A DNA stretch of 64,000 nt from Salipiger mucosus DSM 16094 (GTDB lineage: Bacteria; Pseudomonadota; Alphaproteobacteria; Rhodobacterales; Rhodobacteraceae). Shown here piece by piece: positions 8,893 to 16,051 of this stretch. The stretch covers positions 49,027 to 113,026 of the forward strand of contig NZ_KE557279.1 in assembly GCF_000442255.1 (NCBI RefSeq), in the 5' to 3' direction. The translations under genes and the position numbers were made by a program. The stretch's first letter is position 1. Each line of letters opens with the position of its first letter. The notes beneath the pieces are model-generated. The model was given only the letters and a program-made list of their open reading frames with translations. It was not told the origin of the DNA and did not search any database.

Positions 8893-9163
8893 GTCGACGC
8901 GTATAGCCAAGGAAACACGGGGGTTACAAGGCGAAACTGCCCTCATCGTCAAAAATCTCCCTTCCGTCAAAAACCGCTTCAAGAGGCACTGAGAGGCACC
9001 AAGTTTGGGCAAGATCTGGTCAATTTCCCTTACAGCGAAAGCGCCCTCGAACGCGTCAAGCGTTTTGTGAGGCCGCGCAGGCCGAACGTGCCCTTGAATC
9101 TGCCAAGGTCGTTTCCGGCCGGGTCTGCACGATCCGATCTCCTTTCCAGAAGGAGGTTGGGAC
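8893..9163. promoter_or_regulatory. Divergent spacer between tRNA-Ser and the double-HTH gene
   Basis: No gene was found in these 271 bases. On the minus strand a TTGTAA ... 18 bases ... TATACG pair just upstream of the tRNA could be its promoter. On the plus strand a strong AGAAGGAGG ribosome site precedes the ATG at 9164. A short direct repeat (GAGGCAC) occurs near 8985. Confidence 0.35.
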
Positions 9164-9673
9164 ATGAAGACCAACAGCAAGGACCCGGGTTCTGCGAGCG
9201 CCGAAGAGCTCGCTATGTATTGGAGACTGCCCTCGGCCAGGGCTGCCCGTGAGCTCGCGCGGAAAATCGGCGTCCGCAACGTCGGCGGCCGATACGCGTG
9301 GTCTTCCATTTGGGCAGCCGAGGGGCTCGCGCCACCTCCACGATCGCGCTGGGACGAACTGAAGCTGCCACACTGCACGGCGGACGACGTCGCAGGCATC
9401 CTCGGGGAGTCGCCGCGCTCCGCCAGGCGACGCGGGTTGGCGAAGCCAGATGCGAGCTTTCCCGACCCTATCCCGCTACGGAAAAAGCCGATGCTCTGGC
9501 GAAGGGCACAGCTACGCGCCTGGCAGGCAGGATTGCCTGGGCCTGACTACAAGCGCGCCTCGACGACAGCGATGCTCTCGCCTGAAGCCTCGAAGCCCCG
9601 GCAGCGCAAGCCCGCGTGGAAAGTATTCGATCCGTGGGCTGCAGCACGATCTGCGGCCACCGGGAACGATTAG
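9164..9673 (+). CDS. Small putative DNA-binding protein with two HTH-like units
   Basis: A 169-residue basic protein with an excellent ribosome site (AGAAGGAGG, 7 bases before ATG). Two similar units are visible: residues about 11-55 (SAEELAMYWRLPSARAARELA, ending in an aromatic-rich turn and SSIWAAEG) and about 70-120 (TADDVAGILGESPRSARRRG, ending in LWRRAQLRAWQAG). Both resemble small excisionase/MerR-like HTH_17 units. It sits between the tRNA and an IS element, so it may be a leftover island gene (excisionase or regulator). The IS5-type element begins right at its stop codon, which may mean the 3' end was altered. Function not established. Confidence 0.6.
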   Translation: MKTNSKDPGSASAEELAMYWRLPSARAARELARKIGVRNVGGRYAWSSIWAAEGLAPPPRSRWDELKLPHCTADDVAGILGESPRSARRRGLAKPDASFPDPIPLRKKPMLWRRAQLRAWQAGLPGPDYKRASTTAMLSPEASKPRQRKPAWKVFDPWAAARSAATGND

Positions 9674-10625
9674 GCTCAGGACCCATTGATTTGGTTGGGC
9701 GATCGTGATTCACCGCTCGAAAATGAGCGGTGAACCTGTCTGATCTTTTCTGGTTGAGCGATGCGCAGATGGCGCGTCTTGAGCCTTACTTTCCGAAGTC
9801 GCATGGCAAGCCCCGGGTCGATGACCGGCGGGTTCTGAGTGGCATTATCTTCATCAATCGCAACGGCTTGCAGTGGCGCGACGGTGAGGCTCGAACCGCC
9901 ACCGGTTCGAGGCCGACCCGAACGGGGAGTATGGCGCCCACAAGACACTCTACAACCGCTGGAAACGATGGAGCGATAAAGGCGTCTTCGCCCGGATCAT
10001 GGCGGGGCTGGCCGCCGAGCGCGGCGAGGAGATGACTGTGATGATCGACGCCACCCATCTGAAGGCCCATCGCACGGCGTCCAGCCTGGGCGTTAAAAAG
10101 GGGGGCGTGGACGCCTGATTGGCCGAACCAAGGGCGGTATGAACACGAAGCTGCACGCCATCTGCGACAGATGAGCCATGTCGCGCCATTGGTCCGAGCG
10201 ACAATGGAGAATGCCGGCCCATCGACCTGTTCCTGACGAAGGGTCCCGTCAGCGACTACATCGGGGCGCGTGCGCTCGTCAGCGGGCTGCCCAACGTCAA
10301 GTGGCTTCACGGAGATCGCGGCTACGATGCCGACCGGTTCAGAGAAGCCTTGCAGGACAAGAAGATATGTCCTTGCATCCCGGGCCGGAAGAAACGGAAG
10401 ACGCCCGTCCGGCCCCCTTTCGTGACATTGCTGCGCAATGCACTGCCGGGCAATGGACAAGCGGCGGTACAAACGCCGTAATCGCATCGAGATCATGTTC
10501 GGCAGGCTCCAGGACTGGCGGCGCGTTGCAACGCGGTACGACCGATGCCCGAAGACCTTCTTCTCGGCGATCGCACTCGCCGCAACCGTCATCTTCTGGC
10601 TGTGAGCGGGAACGAGTCCTGAGCC
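9673..10625 (+). mobile_element. IS5-family element (IS427-like group) with both inverted repeats
   Basis: The left end begins GGCTCAGGACCCATT and the right end, read in reverse, begins GGCTCAGGACTCGTT, so the terminal repeats match at 13 of 15 positions. Length is 953 bp, longer than I would expect for this group (~830-870 bp, from memory). The excess is explained by three extra stretches inside the transposase gene. Flanking duplication could not be decided with confidence. Confidence 0.8.
9730..10605 (+). pseudogene. IS5-family transposase, interrupted at several places
   Basis: The family protein can be followed in pieces: LSDLFWLSDAQMARLEPYFP, then RVLSGIIFINRNGLQWRD, then YNRWKRWSDKGVFARIMAG with MIDATHLKAHRTASSLGVKK, then IDLFLTKGPVSDYIGARAL with HGDRGYDADRFREALQD, then RRYKRRNRIEIMFGRLQDW (catalytic Glu) to FFSAIALAATVIFWL and stop at 10605. 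Breaks occur at 9883-9926, 10171-10213 and 10410-10455, where 43-46 bases replace an expected 6-9. A G-run near 10100 is also one base short. No functional transposase can be made. Confidence 0.85.
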
Positions 10626-10705
10626 CCGGCAATGCTGGCAAGGACTTGTCAATTCCAGGCCGGCATCCAGAAACGTCCTCTATTTCCAGTGATTTAAAGT
10701 CCTCA

Positions 10706-10743
10706 AGCAGGCGGACCACCTTCGACCACTCGGCTACGTCTCC
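10706..10743 (-). pseudogene. Truncated tRNA-Ser 5' half
   Basis: Read on the minus strand it starts GGAGACGTAGCCGAGTGG and continues TCGAAGG, matching the 5' half of tRNA-Ser (acceptor strand and D arm) almost base for base with the intact copy at 8892. It loses homology after CCTGCT, in the anticodon region. No variable arm, T arm or acceptor 3' strand follows. It is therefore a displaced or deleted tRNA fragment marking an old recombination point. Confidence 0.7.
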
Positions 10744-10841
10744 GCTGATCCGTCTTGGGGGCAGACGCGGAGAAACAAGCCGATAATGGGGTCATGTTCG
10801 ATTCCGCGGATACGGCGCGGGACGCCGTCGCGGAAAGCGCG

Positions 10842-10873
10842 AGGGCCGCGCCGGGGATGACCGGCGCGGCCCT
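10842..10873 (-). terminator. Hairpin downstream of the FAH gene
   Basis: Perfect 13-bp arms (AGGGCCGCGCCGG and its complement) with a 6-base loop, about 50 bases after the minus-strand FAH stop codon. It lacks a marked T run. It probably ends the GntR-FAH transcript. Confidence 0.6.
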
Positions 10874-10923
10874 GCGGGTACAGGCGGACGCCAGCCCAAT
10901 GGTCGGCGTCCGTCCGCGCCGGG

Positions 10924-11771
10924 TCAGTCGGCGGCAACCGCCTCCTGGCGCTGCTCGCCGAGCTTGTCGATTCGCAGCTCCATCACGTCGCCGGGCTTCA
11001 CGAAGCGCTGCGGGTTCATGCCCATGCCCACGCCCGACGGGCGTGCCCGTCGGCGATGATGTCGCCCGGCATCAGCTTCATGAACTTCGACAGGTAGCTG
11101 ACGATCTCGGCCACGCCGAAGATCATGTCCGAGGTGTCGCTGTCCTGAACGGTCTTGCCGTTGAGATCGAGCGAGAGCTTGAGCGCCTGCGGGTCGCCCA
11201 CCTCGTCCGCGGTCACGAGGTACGGACCGCAGGGGCCGAAGGTGGGGGCCGACTTGCCCTTGATCCACTGGCCGCCGCGCTCGATCTGGAAGGCGCGCTC
11301 GGACATGTCGTTTATGACGCAGTAGCCCGCGACGTAATCGAGGGCGTCGGCCTCGGAGACGTAGAGCGTCTCGCGGCCGATCACCACGCCCAGCTCGACC
11401 TCCCAGTCGGTCTTTTCCGAGCCGCGCGGGATGACGACCGGATCGAAGGGACCCGACAGCGCCGAGGTCGCCTTGTTGAAGACGATCGGCTCCTTCGGCG
11501 GCTCTGCGCCGGTCTCGGCCGCGTGCTTGGCGTAGTTCAGGCCGATGCAGAAGAAGTTCGGCACCGAGGCGAGGCAGGCGCCGACGCGCTCGTCCGCCGA
11601 CAGCTCGGGCATGGCCGACAGGTCAAGCGCGCGGATGGCGTCCAGCGCCTCCAGCGACACGCCCTGCCCGGCAAAGTCCGGCACCACGCCGGAGACGTCG
11701 CGGATCACGCCGCCGTCATCCAGAACGGCGGGTTTCTCGGCGCCGGGAGCGCCCACTCTGAGAAGCTTCAT
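10924..11771 (-). CDS. FAH-family hydrolase, probable diketo-3-deoxy sugar acid hydrolase (frameshifted)
   Basis: About 282 residues of the fumarylacetoacetate-hydrolase fold. Metal-site marks are EVELGVVIG (two Glu) and INDMSERAFQ (Asp); IKGKSAPTFGPCGPYLVT is typical of the sugar-acid branch that splits 2,4-diketo-3-deoxy acids into pyruvate plus lactate or glycolate. After KLMPGDIIA near 11050 the frame is lost through two one-base additions that create a perfect palindrome (GACGGGC-AC-GCCCGTC). The proper tail (GVGMGMNPQRF ... EAVAAD) continues in another frame to the stop at 10924. The SDR at 21367 could supply its substrate. As written the product is 251 residues with a wrong tail. Confidence 0.85.
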
Positions 11772-12472
11772 GTCTGTCCTTTCTGCTTCGTTCCCTCCGG
11801 CGCCTCGGCTTCCGCCTTGCGCGCCGCGTTGTCGGCTTCCATCGCCGCGACAATGTCTTCGGCGAGGTTGCCCAGATGCTGGTCCAGCGCCACCTCGACC
11901 GCCACGGGGTCGCGGTCGCGCAGGGCCGTCATGATTGCGCTGTGGTGGCTGACCACCCGTTCGCGGTTGCGCCGCATGGTGGCCGACAGGAACCGCGCAC
12001 GCCAGAGCCGCGCAAGGTAGGAGCGGTGGGTGTCGGCCAGCGCCGCGTTGTGCGCGGCCTCGGCGATCTTGCGGTGGAAGGCCATGTCGATCTCGAAGAG
12101 ATCGAGCGCATCGGCCGTGTCGTAGGCTTCGGCGATCTGCTGGCTGAGCGAATCGAGTTCGTCGAGATCGGCCTCCGTCGCCTCGTGGCAGGCGATCTGC
12201 GCCGAGAGCTTCTCGAGCGCGAGCAGCACAACCACCTGGTCGTGGACTTCCTTGACGGTGGGCTGTGCCACGACCGGGCTGCGCGACGGGCGGAGGACGA
12301 CCAGGCCCTCCTTGGCGAGGATGCGGATCGCCTCGCGCATGGGGGTCCGGCTCACGCCCAGTTCGGCCGCGTTGTCGCGTTCCTTGATCGTGGTATCCGG
12401 GGGCAACTTGCCCCGCAGGATATCGCGCCGAAGCTGGTCGGCGATATGCTCCGGCAAGGTGCTGTCAGACAT
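11768..12472 (-). CDS. GntR-family (FCD) transcriptional regulator of the sugar-acid island
   Basis: About 234 residues. The N-terminal winged helix (HIADQLRRDILRGKL, ELGVSRTPMREAIRIL) is followed by an all-helical FCD ligand domain with the metal-binding pattern DMAFHRKI ... VSHHSAIM. The ATG at 12472 begins at the HTH; the open frame upstream to 12565 starts inside the operator. It overlaps the FAH gene by four bases. The operator TTTTTGGTATACCAAAAA lies 79 bases upstream, so it probably controls itself, and the same motif recurs at five other promoters. The inducer is likely a sugar acid or keto acid. Confidence 0.92.
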   Translation of the reverse strand: MSDSTLPEHIADQLRRDILRGKLPPDTTIKERDNAAELGVSRTPMREAIRILAKEGLVVLRPSRSPVVAQPTVKEVHDQVVVLLALEKLSAQIACHEATEADLDELDSLSQQIAEAYDTADALDLFEIDMAFHRKIAEAAHNAALADTHRSYLARLWRARFLSATMRRNRERVVSHHSAIMTALRDRDPVAVEVALDQHLGNLAEDIVAAMEADNAARKAEAEAPEGTKQKGQT

Positions 12473-12550
12473 CCAAAGGCGCTCCGTGTCCAAGACTTGC
12501 TTGGAGTTACTAGAGGTCCCCGCTGAGGGGAAGGAGACCTTGGCATGATG

Positions 12551-12568
12551 TTTTTGGTATACCAAAAA
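12551..12568. promoter_or_regulatory. GntR-type operator between gntR and dctP1
   Basis: Perfect 18-bp palindrome TTTTTGGTATACCAAAAA in the divergent region between the regulator and the first TRAP binding protein. TGGTATACCA is the usual core for FCD-type GntR proteins such as UxuR. It is the best copy of the island's repeated motif. Confidence 0.8.
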
Positions 12569-12687
12569 TCGTTGATTGTGAAGCCCCGATTACCTTAGCG
12601 TCACGATCGGACGGCATGCCAGATGCCGTCCGGCGCCAAGGGAGGGCGCCGGTAACAGACTGCAAGAACGTCTCGGGAGGAGACCAC

Positions 12688-13704
12688 ATGTCATTGAAAC
12701 TCTTTTTGAAAGGTGCCGCGCTCGCCGCGGTGGCCGCCACCCCCGCCCTGTCGCAGGAGGTCACCCTGCGCATCCAGACGCACTATGCGACCGAGCATCC
12801 CTCCGGGAAGATGGCGGCCCAGTTCGCCGATGACGTCGAGACCATGTCGGGCGGCGAAATCGACATCGAGATGTTCTACTCGTCCTCGGTCGTCGCCTCG
12901 ACCGAGACCTTCGACGCGGCCATCAACGGCATCCTCGACTGCGACATGACCTCGGGCGCCTACCAGACCGGCAAGAACGCCGGCTTCCAGTTCGTCGGCG
13001 ACATCATGGGCGGCTACGAGACTCCCTGGCAGCAGCTTTCGTGGCTCTACTACGGCGACGGCATGGCAGCCGCGCAGGAGCTCTACAACGCGCAGGGCAT
13101 GCAACTGATCGGCTGGTGGCTCTACGGACAGGAATCGCTGTCGTCCTCGACCCCGATCGCGGGCATGGAGGATCTCGAGGGCTGGAAATTCCGTTCGCCC
13201 CCGGGCATGGAAACCGAGATCTTCGAGGAACTCGGCGCATCGCCCATCGTGATGGACTTCACCGAGATCTTCACCGCGCTCGAGACCGGCATCATCGACG
13301 GCGCCGACGCCTCGGGTCTCTACAACAACGTGGGCCTGGGCCTCTACGACATCGTGAGCCACGCCACCTACCCCGGCTTCCACTCGCAGCCCTCGGACCA
13401 CCTGGCGTGCAACCAGGCCGTCTGGGAAGGTCTCAGCGAAAAGCACCAGCGGATCATCGAGACCGCGATGCAGAAGCTGACGCTGCAGGTCGCGCTGTCG
13501 ATGGAGAAGCGCAATGCCGAGGCCGCGGCACAGCTGCAGGAGCAGGGCGTGACGCTGCATGACTGGTCCGCCGAGGATCGCGCGGCCTTCCGCGAGGCGG
13601 CGCAGTCGGCCTGGGACAGCTGGGCGGAGCGTACCCCCGAGGCCGCGTCGCTGGTCGAGAGCCACAAGACCTACATGCGTCAACTCGGCCTGATCTCCGA
13701 CTGA
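12688..13704 (+). CDS. dctP: TRAP transporter substrate-binding protein DctP (copy 1)
   Basis: A 338-residue periplasmic protein. Residues 1-22 form a Sec signal (basic start, hydrophobic AALAAVAATPALS, cut before QEV). DctP marks are GWKFRSPPGMETEIF, with the conserved Arg that binds the carboxylate, and GASPIVMDFTEIFTAL with GIIDGADAS. A GGGAGGAG site precedes the ATG. It is close kin to the second copy at 14091, with stretches almost identical. It lies downstream of the 12551 operator and is followed by a strong terminator, so it may be expressed as a single gene. Confidence 0.95.
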   Translation: MSLKLFLKGAALAAVAATPALSQEVTLRIQTHYATEHPSGKMAAQFADDVETMSGGEIDIEMFYSSSVVASTETFDAAINGILDCDMTSGAYQTGKNAGFQFVGDIMGGYETPWQQLSWLYYGDGMAAAQELYNAQGMQLIGWWLYGQESLSSSTPIAGMEDLEGWKFRSPPGMETEIFEELGASPIVMDFTEIFTALETGIIDGADASGLYNNVGLGLYDIVSHATYPGFHSQPSDHLACNQAVWEGLSEKHQRIIETAMQKLTLQVALSMEKRNAEAAAQLQEQGVTLHDWSAEDRAAFREAAQSAWDSWAERTPEAASLVESHKTYMRQLGLISD

Positions 13705-13737
13705 TCGCGGCCGGTCCGCGTTTCGCGACACCACATG

Positions 13738-13764
13738 CGGCGGCGCCCGAATCGGGCGCCGCCG
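13738..13764 (+). terminator. Terminator after dctP copy 1
   Basis: Perfect 13-bp GC arms (CGGCGGCGCCCGA and its complement) with a one-base centre, followed by TTTCC, 34 bases after the stop codon. Confidence 0.8.
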
Positions 13765-13960
13765 TTTCCGTTTGGCAGATTCGCACCGCGCGCTTCGGAA
13801 GGGGATTCGCCGGGTGCGCTCGCCCCTGAAGAACGCTGCGACGCAGCAATCGTGCCCATGACGCCCCCTGCCCCGCGACCCCGCGCCGCAAGCTACGCCC
13901 GATCCGTCCCAAAAGCCTTGAATCAACGGCTTGACAGAATCGAAGCACCACAAAATCGGA

Positions 13961-14031
13961 TTTGGTATACCAAAAAACCGTTGAAAGGACCGCACCGACT
14001 GCGCTAGCGTCCCCTTCGATGGTATACCATC
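13961..14031. promoter_or_regulatory. Two GntR-type operators upstream of dctP copy 2
   Basis: TTTGGTATACCAAA at 13961-13974 and GATGGTATACCATC at 14018-14031, 57 bp centre to centre. They lie in the 386-bp gap between the two dctP genes. The rest of the gap holds the copy-1 terminator, a TTGACA at 13931 that could be a -35 box, and no gene. Two sites 57 bp apart would suit cooperative repression of the main transport operon. Confidence 0.75.
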
Positions 14032-14090
14032 TGGCGCATTGAGGGAGCGCCACGGAACCGGGGCGCGTGCCCCCTTCAGGGAGGAAACCT

Positions 14091-15113
14091 ATGAAATTGA
14101 AGTCCGTTCTGAAAACCGCCGCCTGCGCCGCTGTCGTCGCAGTGCCGGCCATGGCGCAGGATGTCACCCTGCGCATGCAGACGCACTACGCGACCGAGCA
14201 CCCCACGGGTCAGGCGCTGGCGCGTTTCATCGACGACGTCCAGACCATGTCCGACGGCAATATCGCCATCGAGATGTTCTATTCGTCCTCTGTCGTCGCA
14301 ACGACCGAAACCTTTGACGCTGCCATCAACGGCATCGTCGACTGCGACGCCACCGGCGGCGCCTACCAGACCGGCAAGAACCCGGCTTTCCAGTTCGTCG
14401 GCGACCTGATGGGCGGCTACGACACGCCGTGGCAGCAGTACAGCTGGCTGTACTACGGCGGCGGCTACGAGGCGGCACAGAAGCTCTACAACGAGCAGAA
14501 CATGCAGCTGATCGGCTGGTCGATCTACGGCCAGGAATCGCTGTCCTCCTCGACGCCGATCGCCGGCCCCGAGGATCTCGAAGGCTGGAAGTTCCGTTCG
14601 CCCCCGGGCATGGAAACCGAGATCTTCGAAGAGCTCGGCGCATCGCCCATCGTGATGGACTTCACTGAGATCTTCACCGCGCTGGAAACCGGCATCATCG
14701 ACGGCGCCGACGCGTCCGGCCTTGCCAACAACGTGGGCCTCGGCCTTTACGACATCGTGAAGCACGCCACCTACCCGGGCTTCCACTCGATGCCGGCCGA
14801 CCACCTGGCCTGCAACAAGGACGTCTGGGACGGCCTGACCGAGGCGCAGCGCCGGATCATCGACACCGCCTGGCAGAAGCTGTCCTTCCACATTGCCCTC
14901 TACAACGAGAAGGCAAACTCGGAAGCGGCCGCACAGCTGCAGGAGCAGGGCGTGACCCTGCACGCATGGTCCGACGAAGACCGCAAGGCCTTCCGCGAAG
15001 CCGCTCAGGTTGCCTGGGAGCGCTGGGGCGACAAGAACGAACAGGCCCGCGCAATCCTCGAGAGCCACAAGGCGTACCTCACGGACCTCGGCCTGCTGGG
15101 CAGCGACAGCTGA
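14091..15113 (+). CDS. dctP: TRAP transporter substrate-binding protein DctP (copy 2)
   Basis: A 340-residue periplasmic protein with a signal peptide (KTAACAAVVAVPAMA, cut before QDV). It shares with copy 1 the segments TLRxQTHYATEHP, FDAAINGI, GWKFRSPPGMETEIFEELG and GIIDGADASGL. Differences cluster in the N-terminal half and around WW/WSIYGQES, so ligand range may differ slightly. GGGAGGAAACCT precedes the ATG. It stands directly before the dctQ-dctM genes, separated by a terminator hairpin that would set a high ratio of binding protein to permease. Confidence 0.95.
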   Translation: MKLKSVLKTAACAAVVAVPAMAQDVTLRMQTHYATEHPTGQALARFIDDVQTMSDGNIAIEMFYSSSVVATTETFDAAINGIVDCDATGGAYQTGKNPAFQFVGDLMGGYDTPWQQYSWLYYGGGYEAAQKLYNEQNMQLIGWSIYGQESLSSSTPIAGPEDLEGWKFRSPPGMETEIFEELGASPIVMDFTEIFTALETGIIDGADASGLANNVGLGLYDIVKHATYPGFHSMPADHLACNKDVWDGLTEAQRRIIDTAWQKLSFHIALYNEKANSEAAAQLQEQGVTLHAWSDEDRKAFREAAQVAWERWGDKNEQARAILESHKAYLTDLGLLGSDS

Positions 15114-15150
15114 TTCACGGCAGCGTCTGAACGCTGGCCCGAAACTCTGC

Positions 15151-15180
15151 GGCGGGCCCCCTAGGGGGCTCGCCTTTTTT
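15151..15180 (+). terminator. Intrinsic terminator between dctP copy 2 and dctQ
   Basis: GC-rich stem 15151-15174 (GGCGGGCCCCC pairing with GGGGGCTCGCC across a TAG loop) followed by TTTTTT. It is a classic intrinsic terminator placed inside the operon, which probably lets only part of the transcripts read on into dctQM. Confidence 0.85.
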
Positions 15181-15223
15181 GAACCAACCAAACCCGAGCA
15201 TCGCCTTGGCGGGGAGCCCGAGC

Positions 15224-16051
15224 ATGGAAGACACATCTCAATCGCAGTCCGTCTGGCTGGGATCGCTACGCGGTCCGGTCAGGCTGATCGCGATCGCGTT
15301 CGCGGTCGTGACGGCACTGCTCTTCATCTACCTCGTGGCCATGAAAATCATGGACCCGGAAAACGCATATGGCATGCACGAGATGATCCGCCCGGCAGGC
15401 CGGCCCATCGTGCAACTCATGCTGGCGGCCATCACCGGCACGCTGCTGTTCACCTCGATCTACCTGTCGGACCACATCGGCGCCATCGAGCCCGAACCGC
15501 ACGGGTTCTTCGACATCCTGTCGCTGGTCACCTCGCGCCTGGCGATGATGGCCATCGCCATCATCGTGCTGGTGATGTTCTACGAAGTGGTCTCGCGCTA
15601 CGTCTTCGAGGCGCCGACCCTCTGGGCGAACGAATTGTCGCTCTGGATCGCGGCCTTCGTGTTCCTCTTCGCGGGTCAGTACGCGATGCAGCAGCGCAGC
15701 CACATCCGCATCTACGTGATCTACGACATCATGCCACGCTGGATGCAGAAGACGGCCGACGTGATCTCGGTCCTGCTGATCGTGGGCTTCTGCGTGACGC
15801 TGGTCTGGGGCGGCTACAACGACGCCATGACCCGCTTCCTGCGCATGGAGACCTTCGGCACCGCGTGGGATCCGCCGATCCCCGGCATCGTGAAACCGGC
15901 GATCCTGATCATCATCGTCCTTGTGACCATCCAGTCGATCTCGAACCTGATCGCCGACTGGAACAAGGCGCCCGAGCACCATTCGCCCGCAGACGAGATC
16001 GACGAGACCGAGATCGAGAACCTGCGCCGAACCCTGGGAGAAGATAAATAA
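15224..16051 (+). CDS. dctQ: TRAP transporter small permease DctQ (extended)
   Basis: A 275-residue membrane protein. The usual four-helix DctQ core (AMMAIAIIVLVMFYEVVSRYVF, then APTLWANELSLWIAAFVFLFAG, then an IPGIVKPAILIIIVLVTIQSI helix) is preceded by about 100 extra residues with two further hydrophobic helices (LIAIAFAVVTALLFIYLVAM and IVQLMLAAITGTLLFTSIYL). Typical DctQ is ~160-200 residues. The ATG at 15224 follows GGGGAG; a TTG at 15179 is in frame but lies in the terminator's T run. The stop overlaps the dctM start by one base. Confidence 0.92.
   Translation: MEDTSQSQSVWLGSLRGPVRLIAIAFAVVTALLFIYLVAMKIMDPENAYGMHEMIRPAGRPIVQLMLAAITGTLLFTSIYLSDHIGAIEPEPHGFFDILSLVTSRLAMMAIAIIVLVMFYEVVSRYVFEAPTLWANELSLWIAAFVFLFAGQYAMQQRSHIRIYVIYDIMPRWMQKTADVISVLLIVGFCVTLVWGGYNDAMTRFLRMETFGTAWDPPIPGIVKPAILIIIVLVTIQSISNLIADWNKAPEHHSPADEIDETEIENLRRTLGEDK

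Noticed and set aside
9883..9926. Possible tRNA T-arm (GGTTCGAG near CTCGAACC)
   Set aside because: No acceptor, D or anticodon arms surround it. It is a simple hairpin inside a transposase remnant.
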